Of a stretch of 64,000 nucleotides of DNA, positions 42,878 to 51,663 are shown piece by piece. Made by a program: the position numbers and the translations under genes. The notes below the pieces were generated by a model that saw nothing but the letters and a program-made list of their open reading frames with translations, made no database searches and was not told the origin of the DNA. Source of the DNA: Rhodospirillales bacterium (GTDB taxonomy: Bacteria > Pseudomonadota > Alphaproteobacteria > Rhodospirillales > Shumkoniaceae). The stretch covers positions 1 through 64,000 of the forward strand of contig JADHSV010000008.1 in assembly GCA_016776725.1 (NCBI GenBank). The letters run 5' to 3'. How positions within the stretch are numbered: the first letter of the stretch is position 1; each line of letters opens with the position of its first letter.

Positions 42878-43153
42878 ATGAGAGTATCCCATGACAAGGT
42901 GACCGAGCGTCGCGCCGTCGAAGCGGCGATTCAAAGTGGTGCAACGATGGGGCTGTGGGCGGCTTCCCGCCTGGGCCTAACGGGGTTTAGCGCACTCACG
43001 TATGCGCTCGAAGTGGCCACCCTGGCCAGCGAGGGCGCTAATGATGATGCCATTGTGGCCAAGGTTGCTGAAGATTTCAGGGGCCATGGAGTCCCCGTGG
43101 CCGCGCACTCCCTGCGCTCCAAGTTTCGGCACAGGAAAACCGCGTCAGCCTGA
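42878..43153 (+). CDS. DUF1476 / F1-ATPase zeta-subunit-like protein, divergent N-terminus
   Basis: A 91-residue protein. From residue 24 it matches the alphaproteobacterial ATP synthase zeta subunit (DUF1476): GLWAASRLGLTG, ALTYALEVA, DDAIVAKVAEDFRGHGVPV and a basic C-terminal helix. The canonical N-terminal inhibitory segment (about 20 residues beginning TTFDDREKAFE and continuing through HDEELRFKA in typical members) is replaced by a different, shorter sequence. It therefore probably cannot act as the usual F1-ATPase brake. It follows GAGAGG and overlaps the convergent hydrolase gene by 9 bases. A housekeeping zeta gene would be expected elsewhere. Confidence 0.65.
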   Translation: MRVSHDKVTERRAVEAAIQSGATMGLWAASRLGLTGFSALTYALEVATLASEGANDDAIVAKVAEDFRGHGVPVAAHSLRSKFRHRKTASA

Positions 43154-44002
43154 AATCGTTGCCGTCTCGCGGGCTTGCCACCGGTCGTTGTCAACTGCGG
43201 TGAAGAATTCAAGCAGGCTCTGATTGAAAAGCATCGGTTCCTCGGTGTTGACGGCGTGTCCCGTTTTGGGGAATACGCATAACCCCGCCTTGCGGATTTG
43301 GCGTTTCAGATAGAGGCCCGGTTCAAGGGCGGGGTCGTCCTCGTCGCCCACAATAATCAGCGCCGGCATATCAAGGGCGCGAAGTTCGTTTTCCAGTTCC
43401 GATACCGCCGGACGGCCGAACTGAACACCCTTTAGGGTGAGGGCGGCGCCCAGCGGCGAGAGATTTTTCAAGGTGTGCAGAAGTTCTTTCCAGCCGCGCG
43501 GGTCCTTGGCGCGCAACTGAACCCGCGCCGGTCCGGCGGCGTAGGCTTCGGCGGTGCCGATGGGGTCGTCCTCGATTTTTTCGGCCATTGCCGTATTGCT
43601 GTCCAGCCAGGCTTGGCGTTGATCGGGGATGGAACCGTAACCGCACCCGCACAGGGTAATGGATCGGGCCATGTGCGGAAATTCGATGCCGAACATCAGC
43701 GTGCTGAAGCTTCCCATGGACAGACCGACGATATGGGCCTTCTCGGTACCCAGGTGTTCAAGGATCACCGCGATGTCGCGGGTAAAGATTTTCTGGCTGT
43801 AGGCGGACGCGTCGGCCGGAACGTCGGAAGGGGGGTATCCGCGGGCATTGAAGGTAATGCACTGAAAGAACCGGGAAAGATACCGAACCTGCGCTTCCCA
43901 GCTTCGGCAATCGCCGCCGAACTCGTGCACGAACACGATGGGCGTGCCAACGCCCGTTACCTCGTAATAAAGATTGACGCCGTGCGAGACCGCGAAAGCC
44001 AT
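43145..44002 (-). CDS. Alpha/beta hydrolase
   Basis: A 285-residue alpha/beta-hydrolase. GLSMGS gives the nucleophile Ser near residue 94, ITFNARGYPPSDVP follows strand 4, Asp in IVGDEDDPA is the probable acid, and His in KTGHAVNTEEP the base. It is the last gene of an operon with the amidase (its start codon touches the amidase stop) and the AGXT-type aminotransferase. It may hydrolyse an ester or carbamoyl bond of the same substrate. No specific family member was recognised. Confidence 0.82.
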   Translation of the reverse strand: MAFAVSHGVNLYYEVTGVGTPIVFVHEFGGDCRSWEAQVRYLSRFFQCITFNARGYPPSDVPADASAYSQKIFTRDIAVILEHLGTEKAHIVGLSMGSFSTLMFGIEFPHMARSITLCGCGYGSIPDQRQAWLDSNTAMAEKIEDDPIGTAEAYAAGPARVQLRAKDPRGWKELLHTLKNLSPLGAALTLKGVQFGRPAVSELENELRALDMPALIIVGDEDDPALEPGLYLKRQIRKAGLCVFPKTGHAVNTEEPMLFNQSLLEFFTAVDNDRWQARETATISG

Positions 44003-45289
44003 TTAATTTCCCCGTTCCATCAACCAGTTTGCGCAGCCCAAAAGCCCGGCGTCCTGACCAAGCGGACCCACCAGTTGAACGCCCAGCGGCATTCCCGATT
44101 TGGCTTTCAGAAGCGGCATCGAGAGGCTGGGCAGTCCGCACAGGGTCCACAGCTTGCAAAAAACCGGATTGCCGGTTGTTTCCAGGCCGACCGGCGCTTC
44201 GCCGGTGGTTGCTGGAGTCAGAATGGCGTCAAACCCCGAAGAGAGGGATTTCAAAAGCCCGTTCAGGGTGTCGATGGCCGTTTTTGCCTCAAAATATTCC
44301 TGGGAAGATGTGCGTTGCCCGCGCTCGATCATTTCGCGCAGGTGCCGGCTCAGGCGATCCTTGCCGCGTTCGTAATAAGGGCCGTAGTGCCTGGCCAGTT
44401 CGGTGTCATGGATAGCCTTGTGCCAGGAAATCGCGTTATCAAACTGGGCTGGCAATTCAACCTCGGTGATATGTGCGCCAAGGCTATCATTCAACGCGTC
44501 GAAGGCCGCTCTGGTTTCGTCGTCGGCGTCATTCCATACGGGCGATTTAACGAACGCCAGACGCGGGGCCTCAATGGTGCGAACCCGTAAATTTTCCGCC
44601 ATCAACACGCCTGCTATCAGGGCCGTATCTTCAACGGTGTTGGCGAACACGCCCAGCTGATCGAGGGTGGGCGACTGCATCAGAACACCGTCGCGCGCAA
44701 TGGTCCCGCGCGTCGGTTTAAACCCGAAAACGCCACAGAATGCGGCCGGACGAATGACCGATCCGCCGGTTTGGGTGCCGGTTGCCAGGGGCACCATTTG
44801 CGCGGCGACCGCTGCCGCCGAACCGCTGGATGAGCCGCCCGGCGTTCGTTTTGAATCGTGGGGATTAGCGGTTTTGCCGGGCGTGTAAACGGCCATTTCG
44901 GCGGTCACGCATTTCCCCATGATAACGGCGCCCGCGGCGCGTAGGTCGGCCACACTCAATGCGTCCAGCGATGGCTGCCGTCCGGCGTCCAGCACGGTGC
45001 CGTTCTCGGTCGGCATGTCGTGGGTGTCGAAAATGTCTTTTATGCCGACCGGAACCCCGTGCAGGGGGGGCAGCATATCCCCCTTTTTGCGGGTCCGGTC
45101 GGCGGCTCTGGCCTGGGCCAGGGCCTGTTCCTCATCAAGGAAGGTCCATGCCTTGATCTGCTCGTCGCAGTCCTTGATGCGCTCAAGGCAGCTATTCACC
45201 AGCTCTTCGGAACTTAGCCGCCCTTCGCGGATTTCCCTGGCCGCGATGTGGGCGCTGAACTCGAAGGGTTGCGTGCTGGTTTCAAGCAT
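44003..45289 (-). CDS. Amidase-signature family enzyme
   Basis: A 428-residue amidase-signature enzyme. Triad residues are Lys84 in VGIKDIF, the cis-Ser in PGGSSSGSA, and nucleophile Ser177 in TQTGGSVIRPAA. The start at 45289 lies 7 bases after the aminotransferase stop codon and has AAAGAGA upstream; the longer in-frame start would overlap that gene. It is shorter than AtzF-type allophanate hydrolases, which carry an extra domain. With the aminotransferase and AllFGH-like genes in one predicted regulon, an oxamate- or ureide-related amide is a possible substrate, by inference. Confidence 0.85.
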   Translation of the reverse strand: MLETSTQPFEFSAHIAAREIREGRLSSEELVNSCLERIKDCDEQIKAWTFLDEEQALAQARAADRTRKKGDMLPPLHGVPVGIKDIFDTHDMPTENGTVLDAGRQPSLDALSVADLRAAGAVIMGKCVTAEMAVYTPGKTANPHDSKRTPGGSSSGSAAAVAAQMVPLATGTQTGGSVIRPAAFCGVFGFKPTRGTIARDGVLMQSPTLDQLGVFANTVEDTALIAGVLMAENLRVRTIEAPRLAFVKSPVWNDADDETRAAFDALNDSLGAHITEVELPAQFDNAISWHKAIHDTELARHYGPYYERGKDRLSRHLREMIERGQRTSSQEYFEAKTAIDTLNGLLKSLSSGFDAILTPATTGEAPVGLETTGNPVFCKLWTLCGLPSLSMPLLKAKSGMPLGVQLVGPLGQDAGLLGCANWLMERGN

Positions 45290-45296
45290 GTCTCTT

Positions 45297-46469
45297 TCAG
45301 CCTTTTGCCAGATCGTCCATTGCCGCCTGTACACCGCCCTTGTTGTGCGGGACGCCCGCCAGGTCAAGACCCATCTCTACACCGGCCAGGGTGCCGCAAA
45401 GCATGAGGTCATTGAAATCGCCCAGATGCCCGATGCGGAAAACCTTGCCCTGAAGTTTGGTCAGGCCGTTGCCCAGCGACATATTGAAGGTGTCGAGGAC
45501 AACCTTGCGGAAGGCATCGGCGTCATGTCCGTCGGGCAAACGCACGGCGGTCAGAACGCCGCTGTATTCGCGTTCGTCCTGGCACTGGATTTCAAGACCC
45601 CAGGTTTGCACCGCGCGTCGCGTCGCCGCCCCGTGGCGGGAATGTCTGGCGAACACGTTTTTCATGCCTTCTTCAAGCAGCATGGTGGCCGCTTCGCGCA
45701 GGCCGTAAAGAAGATTGGTGGCCGGCGTATACGGGAAATACCCGGTTTTGTTCAGACCGACCATGCTGTCCCAGCGCCAGTACGAGCGCGCGTAACCACT
45801 GTTTTCCGACGCCGCCAGGGCCTTTTCGCTGATGGCGTTGAAGCCCAGACCGGGCGGCAGCATGAGGCCTTTTTGCGAGCAGCCGACCGTCACGTCGACG
45901 CCCCATTCGTCATGCCTGTAATCAAGCGACGCCAGCGACGAGATGGTGTCGACCAGCAGAAGGGCAGGGTGGTTGGCACGGTCCATGGCCTTGCGCACTT
46001 CGCCGATTCGCGACGTTACGCCGGTCGACGTTTCGTTGTGGACCACGCAGACGGCCTTGATCTTGTGTTCGCGGTCCGCTGAAAGCGTCGCCTCGACCAC
46101 GTCAGGGTCGGCGCCGCGCCGCCAGTCCCCGGAAACGAACTCGGCGTCGAGCTCAAGGCGGGTCGCCATTTCGTGCCAGAGTGTGGCGAAATGGCCGGTT
46201 TCAAACATCAAAACCTTGTCGCCGGGGGAAAGCGTGTTGGCCAGCGCCGCTTCCCAAGCACCTGTTCCGGACGATGGAAAAATGACGATCGGTCCCGCGC
46301 ATTGGAATATGGGCTTCAGGCTGTCGAAGACCTCGCGGGCGAGTTTGCCGAACTCGGGGCCACGGTGGTCCATGGTCGGCACGGACATGGCGCGCAAGAT
46401 TCGGCCGGGAACATTTGAGGGTCCGGGGATTTGCAGGAAATGTGGTCCCGCGACATAGCTATTCGACAT
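45297..46469 (-). CDS. AGXT-type aminotransferase (serine/alanine/ureidoglycine-glyoxylate)
   Basis: A 390-residue class V PLP enzyme. PGPSNVPGRILRAM, MDHRGPEF, FPSSGTGAWEAAL, VDTISSLAS and GCSQKGLMLPPGL, with the Schiff-base Lys, are typical of serine- or alanine-glyoxylate aminotransferases. The start at 46469 follows GAGGAAG. The same family includes ureidoglycine-glyoxylate aminotransferase, whose product oxalurate is the substrate of the AllFGH complex; genes resembling AllF, AllG and AllH lie 4-8 kb away under a shared motif. That makes a ureide role attractive, but serine-glyoxylate activity is equally possible. Confidence 0.82.
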   Translation of the reverse strand: MSNSYVAGPHFLQIPGPSNVPGRILRAMSVPTMDHRGPEFGKLAREVFDSLKPIFQCAGPIVIFPSSGTGAWEAALANTLSPGDKVLMFETGHFATLWHEMATRLELDAEFVSGDWRRGADPDVVEATLSADREHKIKAVCVVHNETSTGVTSRIGEVRKAMDRANHPALLLVDTISSLASLDYRHDEWGVDVTVGCSQKGLMLPPGLGFNAISEKALAASENSGYARSYWRWDSMVGLNKTGYFPYTPATNLLYGLREAATMLLEEGMKNVFARHSRHGAATRRAVQTWGLEIQCQDEREYSGVLTAVRLPDGHDADAFRKVVLDTFNMSLGNGLTKLQGKVFRIGHLGDFNDLMLCGTLAGVEMGLDLAGVPHNKGGVQAAMDDLAKG

Positions 46470-46533
46470 TCCAACTTCCTCGTTTTGCAGGTGAACGGCC
46501 GTCAGGCTGGAAATACCTGACTTCAAAATAAAG

Positions 46534-46551
46534 AATATTGTATTATATATT
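46534..46551. promoter_or_regulatory. Candidate GntR operator upstream of the aminotransferase operon
   Basis: ATATTGTATTATATAT lies at 46535-46550 inside an AATAT...ATATT inverted repeat, 65-80 bases before the aminotransferase start. The same 12-base core is found at 47535-47550 (minus strand) and, with one change, at 54757-54772. A following ATATTCACATT (46547-46557) also recurs at 47561-47571. Confidence 0.5.
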
Positions 46552-46669
46552 CACATTGATACCGTCAAGGCAAGCGATTTTGATCCAACGGACGTATTGC
46601 CCGTTGGGAACGAAGAAGATTGCTTAGGGCCGTTGGTATTAGAAGGACGGGAAGCCGTCGTTCGTCAGA

Positions 46670-47356
46670 TCACTTGGACTCGGAATCCCCAAGCTCCAGG
46701 CTTTCCGCAACCCGCTCGCCGGTTTGCCTTACGTGGTCCCGCAGCAGTTCGCCCAGCGCGACGCCATCTTTGTTCGCCAGCAATTCAAAAATCTTCTCGT
46801 GTTCGCGCACGCCCTGGTCCCAGTGATCATGAAGCTGGATGGCCATATACCTGGCGCGCTGGGTTTGGGTCAGCAGACCGGCATATAAAGAATCGAGAAC
46901 CGAGTTGTCGGCGATTTTGACAATTGAACTGTGAAGCGTTCCGTTAAGGCGGAAATATTCCGTCCTTTCGTCATGTTCATAGTGCTGGAGCATTTGCTGA
47001 TGGATTTTCTTGAGCGCCCGAATGTCCTTATCGGTGACCTTTTCGGCCGCAAGCTGCCCGGCTTTTCTGTCAAGCCAGCTGATAACCTCGAATACCTCGC
47101 GGACATTGCGGTCCGTCAGCACGGTCACGCGCGGGCTGCGGTTGGGGAAAAGTTCCACCAGCCCTTCGGATGCCAGAACCTTTAACGCCTCGCGCAGCGG
47201 CGTGCGCGAAATTCCGAAAACGGCACAAAGGGCCTTTTCATCGACCCGGTCACCCGGCACCAATTCTGCCTCAACGATCATTTCCCGCAATTGCTCTACG
47301 ACCTGATCGTGTAACGTCGGTCTGGCGATCAATCGTTCTTCTGCGTCAATCGGCAT
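46670..47356 (-). CDS. GntR-family regulator, FCD subfamily
   Basis: A 228-residue regulator. The winged helix covers about residues 12-75 (LHDQVVEQLREMIVEAELVPGDRVDEKALCAVFGISRTPLREALKVLASEGLVELFPNRSPRV), and the all-helical FCD sensor follows, with metal-binding candidates Asp and His in RLNGTLHSSIV, and EHEKIFELL. It is divergent from the TRAP 4 operon and lies beside the aminotransferase-amidase-hydrolase operon. The three shared upstream motifs are its probable binding sites. Ligand unknown, perhaps the TRAP 4 substrate. Confidence 0.87.
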   Translation of the reverse strand: MPIDAEERLIARPTLHDQVVEQLREMIVEAELVPGDRVDEKALCAVFGISRTPLREALKVLASEGLVELFPNRSPRVTVLTDRNVREVFEVISWLDRKAGQLAAEKVTDKDIRALKKIHQQMLQHYEHDERTEYFRLNGTLHSSIVKIADNSVLDSLYAGLLTQTQRARYMAIQLHDHWDQGVREHEKIFELLANKDGVALGELLRDHVRQTGERVAESLELGDSESK

Positions 47357-47704
47357 CGCATCTACCTATATGGTTCCAGCCATTCCTTATACGCGACGGA
47401 TAGCAAAATGTCGCACCTGAATCCAGCATATCTAATTCAATTTTGTCCCGGCATGAGCGGGTTTTCGGCCAAAATCAGCCGAATTCACGATCAGGCCGAA
47501 ATTATTATTATCGGAAAAACAACGCTGTAGCAATAAATTTAATACAATATGTAAAATTCGATATTCACATTTAGAAAATTATTGCGTAATATCAATTGGC
47601 GATCCGGGGAGACGTCGTTTGGCGTCGCAGCGGGTCGCAGGGAGCAATGCCTTTTCACGGGTGGGATGATTCCGGCCGGAGGCAAACTTTTGAGGAGATA
47701 GTCA
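47357..47704. other. 348-base divergent regulatory region between GntR and TRAP 4
   Basis: No coding potential seen. It holds the motif at 47535-47550, the repeat ATATTCACATT at 47561-47571, an AT-rich tract around 47520-47600, and GC-richer leader sequence from 47600. The ribosome-binding site GAGGAG sits before the TRAP 4 receptor start. Confidence 0.55.
47535..47550 (-). promoter_or_regulatory. Candidate GntR operator upstream of TRAP 4
   Basis: On the minus strand it reads ATATTGTATTAAATTT, identical over 11 bases to the site at 46535 and differing by one of 11 from that at 54757. It lies about 155 bases before dctP 4 and 180 from the GntR start. Confidence 0.5.
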
Positions 47705-48742
47705 ATGATCAGGACGTTGACGCTAGCCGCGCTGGGATTGACCATGATCGCCAGCTCAGCGGTAGCTGAGAAGATGACGCTTAATGTACTGGGTCAGCCG
47801 CTCGCGACCGGCCTTATCCAGAAGAACATGGAAGCACCGTTCTTCGAAAACTTCGCCAAAAACACCGGGCTCGACATCAAAGCCAATTACAAGGCCATTG
47901 ATGTGACCGGCCTGAAATCGGAAGAAACGCTTCGCGTTTTGAAGAACGGTCTTTTTGATATCGTTTCGATCCGTACGGCCCAGGCCGCGCGCGACGAACC
48001 GTTCCTTCTTGGCCAGGATCTGGTCGGCCTGAACCCCGACTATGACACCGCACGCAAGGTTTACGAACGCTATAAAGTCTACTTCGATGAACAGCTTGGC
48101 AAAAAATTTAACGCCAAACTTCTTGGCTTGTGGCCGTTTGGTCCGCAGGTTCTGTTCTGCAAGCCCGAAATCAAGGGCCTGAAGGACATCAAGGGCCTGA
48201 AGGTCCGCGTGTATGACCAAAGCCTGGCTCAGTTTGTTGAAGGCCTGGGCGCCATTCCGGTTGCCATCGGCTTCTCCGAAGCGCAGCAGGCCTTGGCCCG
48301 CGGCGTGGTTGACTGCGCCATCACCGGCGCCAGTTCCGCCAACTCCGCCGGTTGGCCCGAAGTTTCCGAATACTTCATGCCCATCGGCTTCCAGGTTGGT
48401 TTCAACGGCTATGCCATGAACCTGAACACCTGGAACAAACTTGATGCTGACGACCAGAAGAAGCTTCAGTCCGCTATTAACGGCCTGAACGCCGATATCT
48501 GGGTCTATTCGAAAGAGCTGTTTGACGATGCCCTGCGCTGCAACGTCGGCAAAGAGCCCTGCACGACCGTTACCAAGTACAACATGAAGAACGTGCCGGT
48601 TAGCGACGCCGACCTGAAAATGGTTGCCAGCGCCGTTGGCACGACCTCCTTCCCCGCATGGGCGAAGGTCTGCGAGAAGAGCCTTCCCGGTTGCACCGAA
48701 AAATGGAAAGGTATTCTCGGAAATCTGGTTGGTGTGAAATAA
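47705..48742 (+). CDS. dctP: TRAP transporter substrate-binding protein (DctP), system 4
   Basis: A 345-residue periplasmic receptor with a short signal peptide (cleavage after SSAVA). It resembles the system 2 receptor: GLKDIKGLKVRVYDQSLAQFVEGLGA, GVVDCAITGASSANSAGWPEVSEYF, and a late Cys pair (CNVGKEPC) that could form a disulfide. A GAGGAG site precedes the start. First gene of TRAP 4, downstream of the GntR-type motif. Its ligand may be oxalurate, a ureide or a related acid, given the AllFGH-like genes in the same operon. Confidence 0.9.
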   Translation: MIRTLTLAALGLTMIASSAVAEKMTLNVLGQPLATGLIQKNMEAPFFENFAKNTGLDIKANYKAIDVTGLKSEETLRVLKNGLFDIVSIRTAQAARDEPFLLGQDLVGLNPDYDTARKVYERYKVYFDEQLGKKFNAKLLGLWPFGPQVLFCKPEIKGLKDIKGLKVRVYDQSLAQFVEGLGAIPVAIGFSEAQQALARGVVDCAITGASSANSAGWPEVSEYFMPIGFQVGFNGYAMNLNTWNKLDADDQKKLQSAINGLNADIWVYSKELFDDALRCNVGKEPCTTVTKYNMKNVPVSDADLKMVASAVGTTSFPAWAKVCEKSLPGCTEKWKGILGNLVGVK

Positions 48743-48779
48743 TACATCCGACCGGCGGACTTATGAGTCCGAGGAATAT

Positions 48780-48806
48780 GACCGCCGCGAGTTAATCGCG
48801 GCGGTC
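48780..48806 (+). terminator. Intercistronic hairpin between dctP 4 and dctQ 4
   Basis: GACCGCCGCGA (48780-48790) pairs perfectly with TCGCGGCGGTC (48796-48806) around GTTAA. A smaller hairpin CGGACT/AGTCCG (48756-48761, 48766-48771) precedes it. No T-run follows. Confidence 0.65.
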
Positions 48807-48857
48807 GGTCCTTGGGGCCGGATTTAGAAACGTACTCAAACCAAGGCGAATGTATTC

Positions 48858-49415
48858 ATGAACAGTGTTTCCAGAATTTTGGGTTGTTTATTCGGCTACA
48901 TGTGTCTGGCCCTCTCGGTGTTGGTTAGCGCCGAGACGATCATGCGAAAAGTTTTTGCGATGTCGCTTCAGGGCGCCGACGAATTAGGCGGGTATACGTT
49001 GGCCATTGGGTCCAGCCTGGCTTTTTGCGTTGCCCTTATCGGCCGCAATCACATGCGCATCGATATCCTTCATTACCGGCTTCCCCGCTCCGTGCAGGGG
49101 TTTCTCAATTGGTTCGCGATGATTGTCATCGCCTTGTTTGCCGGTCTTCTTTCGTGGACGACCTTCGGCATTATCCGCGACACCATTGATTACCGCAGCA
49201 CGGCCCCGACGCCGTGGGCGACGCCGCTGGTCTATCCGCAAGGCCTCTAGTACGCCGGATTGACCATATTTGCGATCGTTGCCGCGATCCTGGCGGTTCG
49301 TGCGACGCGCCTCTTTTTCAGCGGAAGAATCGACGAGTTGAACGAAGCTTTTCAGCCGAAAGCAGCCAAGGAAGAACTTGAAGAAGAGCTCGCGAACGCC
49401 GCTCAGCGGCGCTGA
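48858..49415 (+). pseudogene. dctQ: TRAP small permease (DctQ), system 4, with in-frame amber stop
   Basis: The frame from 48858 gives 130 residues of normal DctQ (GADELGGYTLAIGSSLAF, HMRIDIL, then YPQGL) before TAG at 49248-49250. The same frame continues after the stop for 54 more codons to TGA at 49413-49415 with perfect family character: YAGLTIFAIVAAILAVRATRLFF forms the missing fourth helix, followed by a charged tail. Alignment with DctQ 2 (YPQFFW then VTGLYFF) puts the stop at the conserved Trp, so a single TGG to TAG change explains it. Recent mutation, sequencing error or read-through are the options; the flanking genes look intact. Confidence 0.85.
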
Positions 49416-49454
49416 TCGTCCAAGCGACCAACACGGGATTAATGGAAAATTATT

Positions 49455-50759
49455 ATGGGTATCGGTGAAATCTTTATTGCTTTTGTAATCGGCTTGGGCC
49501 TGCTGTTGATCGGCATCCCCATCGGCGCCGTGATGGTGGCATTGGGAACGGTTGGGGGCTTGATCGTATTCGGGATGCCGTTTGTTCAATCCATCGGCAG
49601 CGTCGTCTGGGGTGTCCAGAACGAAAACATCCTTACCGCCATTCCGCTGTTTATTCTTATGGGCGAATTGCTGCTTCGCGCCGGTATCGCCGACAAGATG
49701 TACGGGGCCTTGTCGGTATGGCTGGGGCGATTGCCGGGCGGCCTTCTGCATACCAATATCGGCTGCTGTTCATTGTTTGCGGCGACCACCGGATCATCGG
49801 TGGCCACGGCGGCCACCATCGGCACCGTCGCCTTGCCCGCACTTAACGAGCGCGGATACTCCAAGGCGCAATCCCTGGGATCGCTGGCCGCAGGCGGTAC
49901 GCTGGGCATCCTTATTCCGCCCAGCATCGCGCTACTTATTTATGGAAGTCTGACCAACAACTCGATCAGCCAGCTGTTTGTCGCGGGCGTCATTCCCGGC
50001 CTTCTTCTGACCGCTAGTTTCATGCTTTACATCGCCGGCGCCCATGCCCTGTCCGGCGGCACCCGCAACAATGTCGCCAAGCCGACATGGGGCGAGAAGT
50101 TCAGCGCTCTGGTAGATCTGATTCCGCCGATCATCATCTTCCTGGTGGTCATGGGAAGCATCTATTTGGGGATCGCGACGCCCACCGAATCTGCTGCCTT
50201 GGGCGTCATCACGTCTCTGTTCTTCGCCGCCAAAGAGCGCAGGCTGAACTTCGACATGCTGCACCATTCGTTTGTGCAGACGGCGCAGATTACGGGAATG
50301 ATCCTTCTGATCATCGTCGGCGCGTTTGTTCTCAATCTGGTGCTCAGCCTCCTGGGTGTTGCCCAGGTCATGACCGAGTGGGTCGTGTCGATGGATCTGT
50401 CGGTGACCCAACTCCTGCTGGCGATGATCGTATTCTATCTGATCCTCGGCTGCTTTCTGGAGGTGCTTTCCATTCAGGTGGCGACCATTCCAATTGCCTA
50501 TCCCATCGTTACCGCCGTTGGCGTCGATCCGATCTGGTTCGGCATCTTTATCGTGCTTATGAGCGAGATCGCGATGATTACGCCGCCGGTGGGAATGAAC
50601 CTGTACGTGGTCCAGGGCGTGCGTCCCGATGGCGGACAGATTGGCGACGTCATGCGCGGCACGTTGCCGTTCGTCATCATTATGCTGGTGTTCACCGGGT
50701 TGCTGATTGCGTTCCCCGAAATCGTCCTGTGGCTGCCGCAAATGATGCGTGGGACCTAG
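49455..50759 (+). CDS. dctM: TRAP transporter large permease (DctM), system 4
   Basis: A 434-residue DctM-family transporter, apparently intact. TTGSSVATAATIGTVALPALNERGYS, ILIPPSIALLIYGSLT, TPTESAALGVI and MITPPVGMNLYVVQGV are the family marks. It follows the amber-containing dctQ by 39 bases and ends 4 bases before the DUF2877 start, so transporter and AllH/AllF-like genes form one transcript. With a truncated DctQ the carrier might be inactive unless the stop is suppressed. Confidence 0.92.
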   Translation: MGIGEIFIAFVIGLGLLLIGIPIGAVMVALGTVGGLIVFGMPFVQSIGSVVWGVQNENILTAIPLFILMGELLLRAGIADKMYGALSVWLGRLPGGLLHTNIGCCSLFAATTGSSVATAATIGTVALPALNERGYSKAQSLGSLAAGGTLGILIPPSIALLIYGSLTNNSISQLFVAGVIPGLLLTASFMLYIAGAHALSGGTRNNVAKPTWGEKFSALVDLIPPIIIFLVVMGSIYLGIATPTESAALGVITSLFFAAKERRLNFDMLHHSFVQTAQITGMILLIIVGAFVLNLVLSLLGVAQVMTEWVVSMDLSVTQLLLAMIVFYLILGCFLEVLSIQVATIPIAYPIVTAVGVDPIWFGIFIVLMSEIAMITPPVGMNLYVVQGVRPDGGQIGDVMRGTLPFVIIMLVFTGLLIAFPEIVLWLPQMMRGT

Positions 50760-50763
50760 GTCC

Positions 50764-51663
50764 ATGGAAGCGGCGCGCGCATATGCGCCCCGGGCCGTCG
50801 CCATCAGTGAAATGGGGACGGCGGCGAGGCGGGTCCTTGCGGACGGTATGCGCGGGACCGTTCTCGCCGAATTCCGGCGGTGCTTCTATGTTGAGGATGC
50901 GGTTGGCGAACTCGTTTGTATCGGGGACGAAAGCATCGGGGCGGGGCCGCTGAATGCAACGATCCGCGCAAGCGGTGATTATTCCATCCCGACAGCACGA
51001 ACGCCGGTGTGGGTTGATGGTGCGACCTTGTACGTTGACGGTCAGGCTTCGTTCAGCCTGACGGACGCTGCGGTGTGGCTACCGGATCCCGCGCCCTCGA
51101 ATTGGGATGGGCGGACCCTTTCGGCAGGCTTGAAAATGGTTGCGGAGATTTCCCGTGACATAGCGCCCGATGACGGTTTTGCCCGTCTGACCCATGCAGG
51201 AAATGACTTCAATTTTCCGATCGGCCACATCGGAAAAGCGTCCATCGAAAAGCTGAGGGCGTGGTCCAGCGGGAAGCCGCCCGCCGAAGCGTGCGGACTG
51301 GTTGGATTGGGTCCCGGACTGACGCCATCGGGCGACGACTTCCTGGGCGGATATATGTTGGCCCTGCGGTCGATCGGCCGCGAGCGCATGGCCGACAAAC
51401 TGCGAGACCTGATAATGCCGTTCGCCAGGGAAAAGACCGGAAAAATCAGCGCCGCCCACCTGGGTTGCGCGGGTGCCGGAATGGGCGCGGCGGCGCTTCA
51501 CAATTTAATTGGTGCGATTATGGCCGGTGATCGCCCTTCCATAAGCCTCGGACTCAGCGATGTCGGCGGAATTGGTCATTCGTCGGGATGGGATGCGACG
51601 GCGGGCGCGGTGTGCGCCCTGACAATGACGACCAACAAGACTTGGAGAAACGTGAAATGCTGA
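50764..51663 (+). CDS. allH: DUF2877 family protein, AllH-like
   Basis: A 299-residue member of DUF2877, recognised by GLGPGLTPSGDDFLGG (181-196) and AAHLGCAGAGMGAAALHNLIGA. E. coli AllH (YlbF) belongs here and forms, with AllF (FdrA) and AllG (YlbE), the oxamate carbamoyltransferase that converts oxalurate to oxamate and carbamoyl phosphate. The ATG at 50764 is preferred over GTG at 50749, which lies inside dctM. Its end overlaps the FdrA-like gene by 7 bases. No carbamate kinase gene is seen in the window. Confidence 0.82.
   Translation: MEAARAYAPRAVAISEMGTAARRVLADGMRGTVLAEFRRCFYVEDAVGELVCIGDESIGAGPLNATIRASGDYSIPTARTPVWVDGATLYVDGQASFSLTDAAVWLPDPAPSNWDGRTLSAGLKMVAEISRDIAPDDGFARLTHAGNDFNFPIGHIGKASIEKLRAWSSGKPPAEACGLVGLGPGLTPSGDDFLGGYMLALRSIGRERMADKLRDLIMPFAREKTGKISAAHLGCAGAGMGAAALHNLIGAIMAGDRPSISLGLSDVGGIGHSSGWDATAGAVCALTMTTNKTWRNVKC

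Noticed and set aside
48984-49751. 255-residue minus-strand frame across dctQ 4 and dctM 4
   Set aside because: Rich in His, Arg and Gln in the manner of an antisense shadow, and the plus strand clearly encodes DctQ and DctM here.
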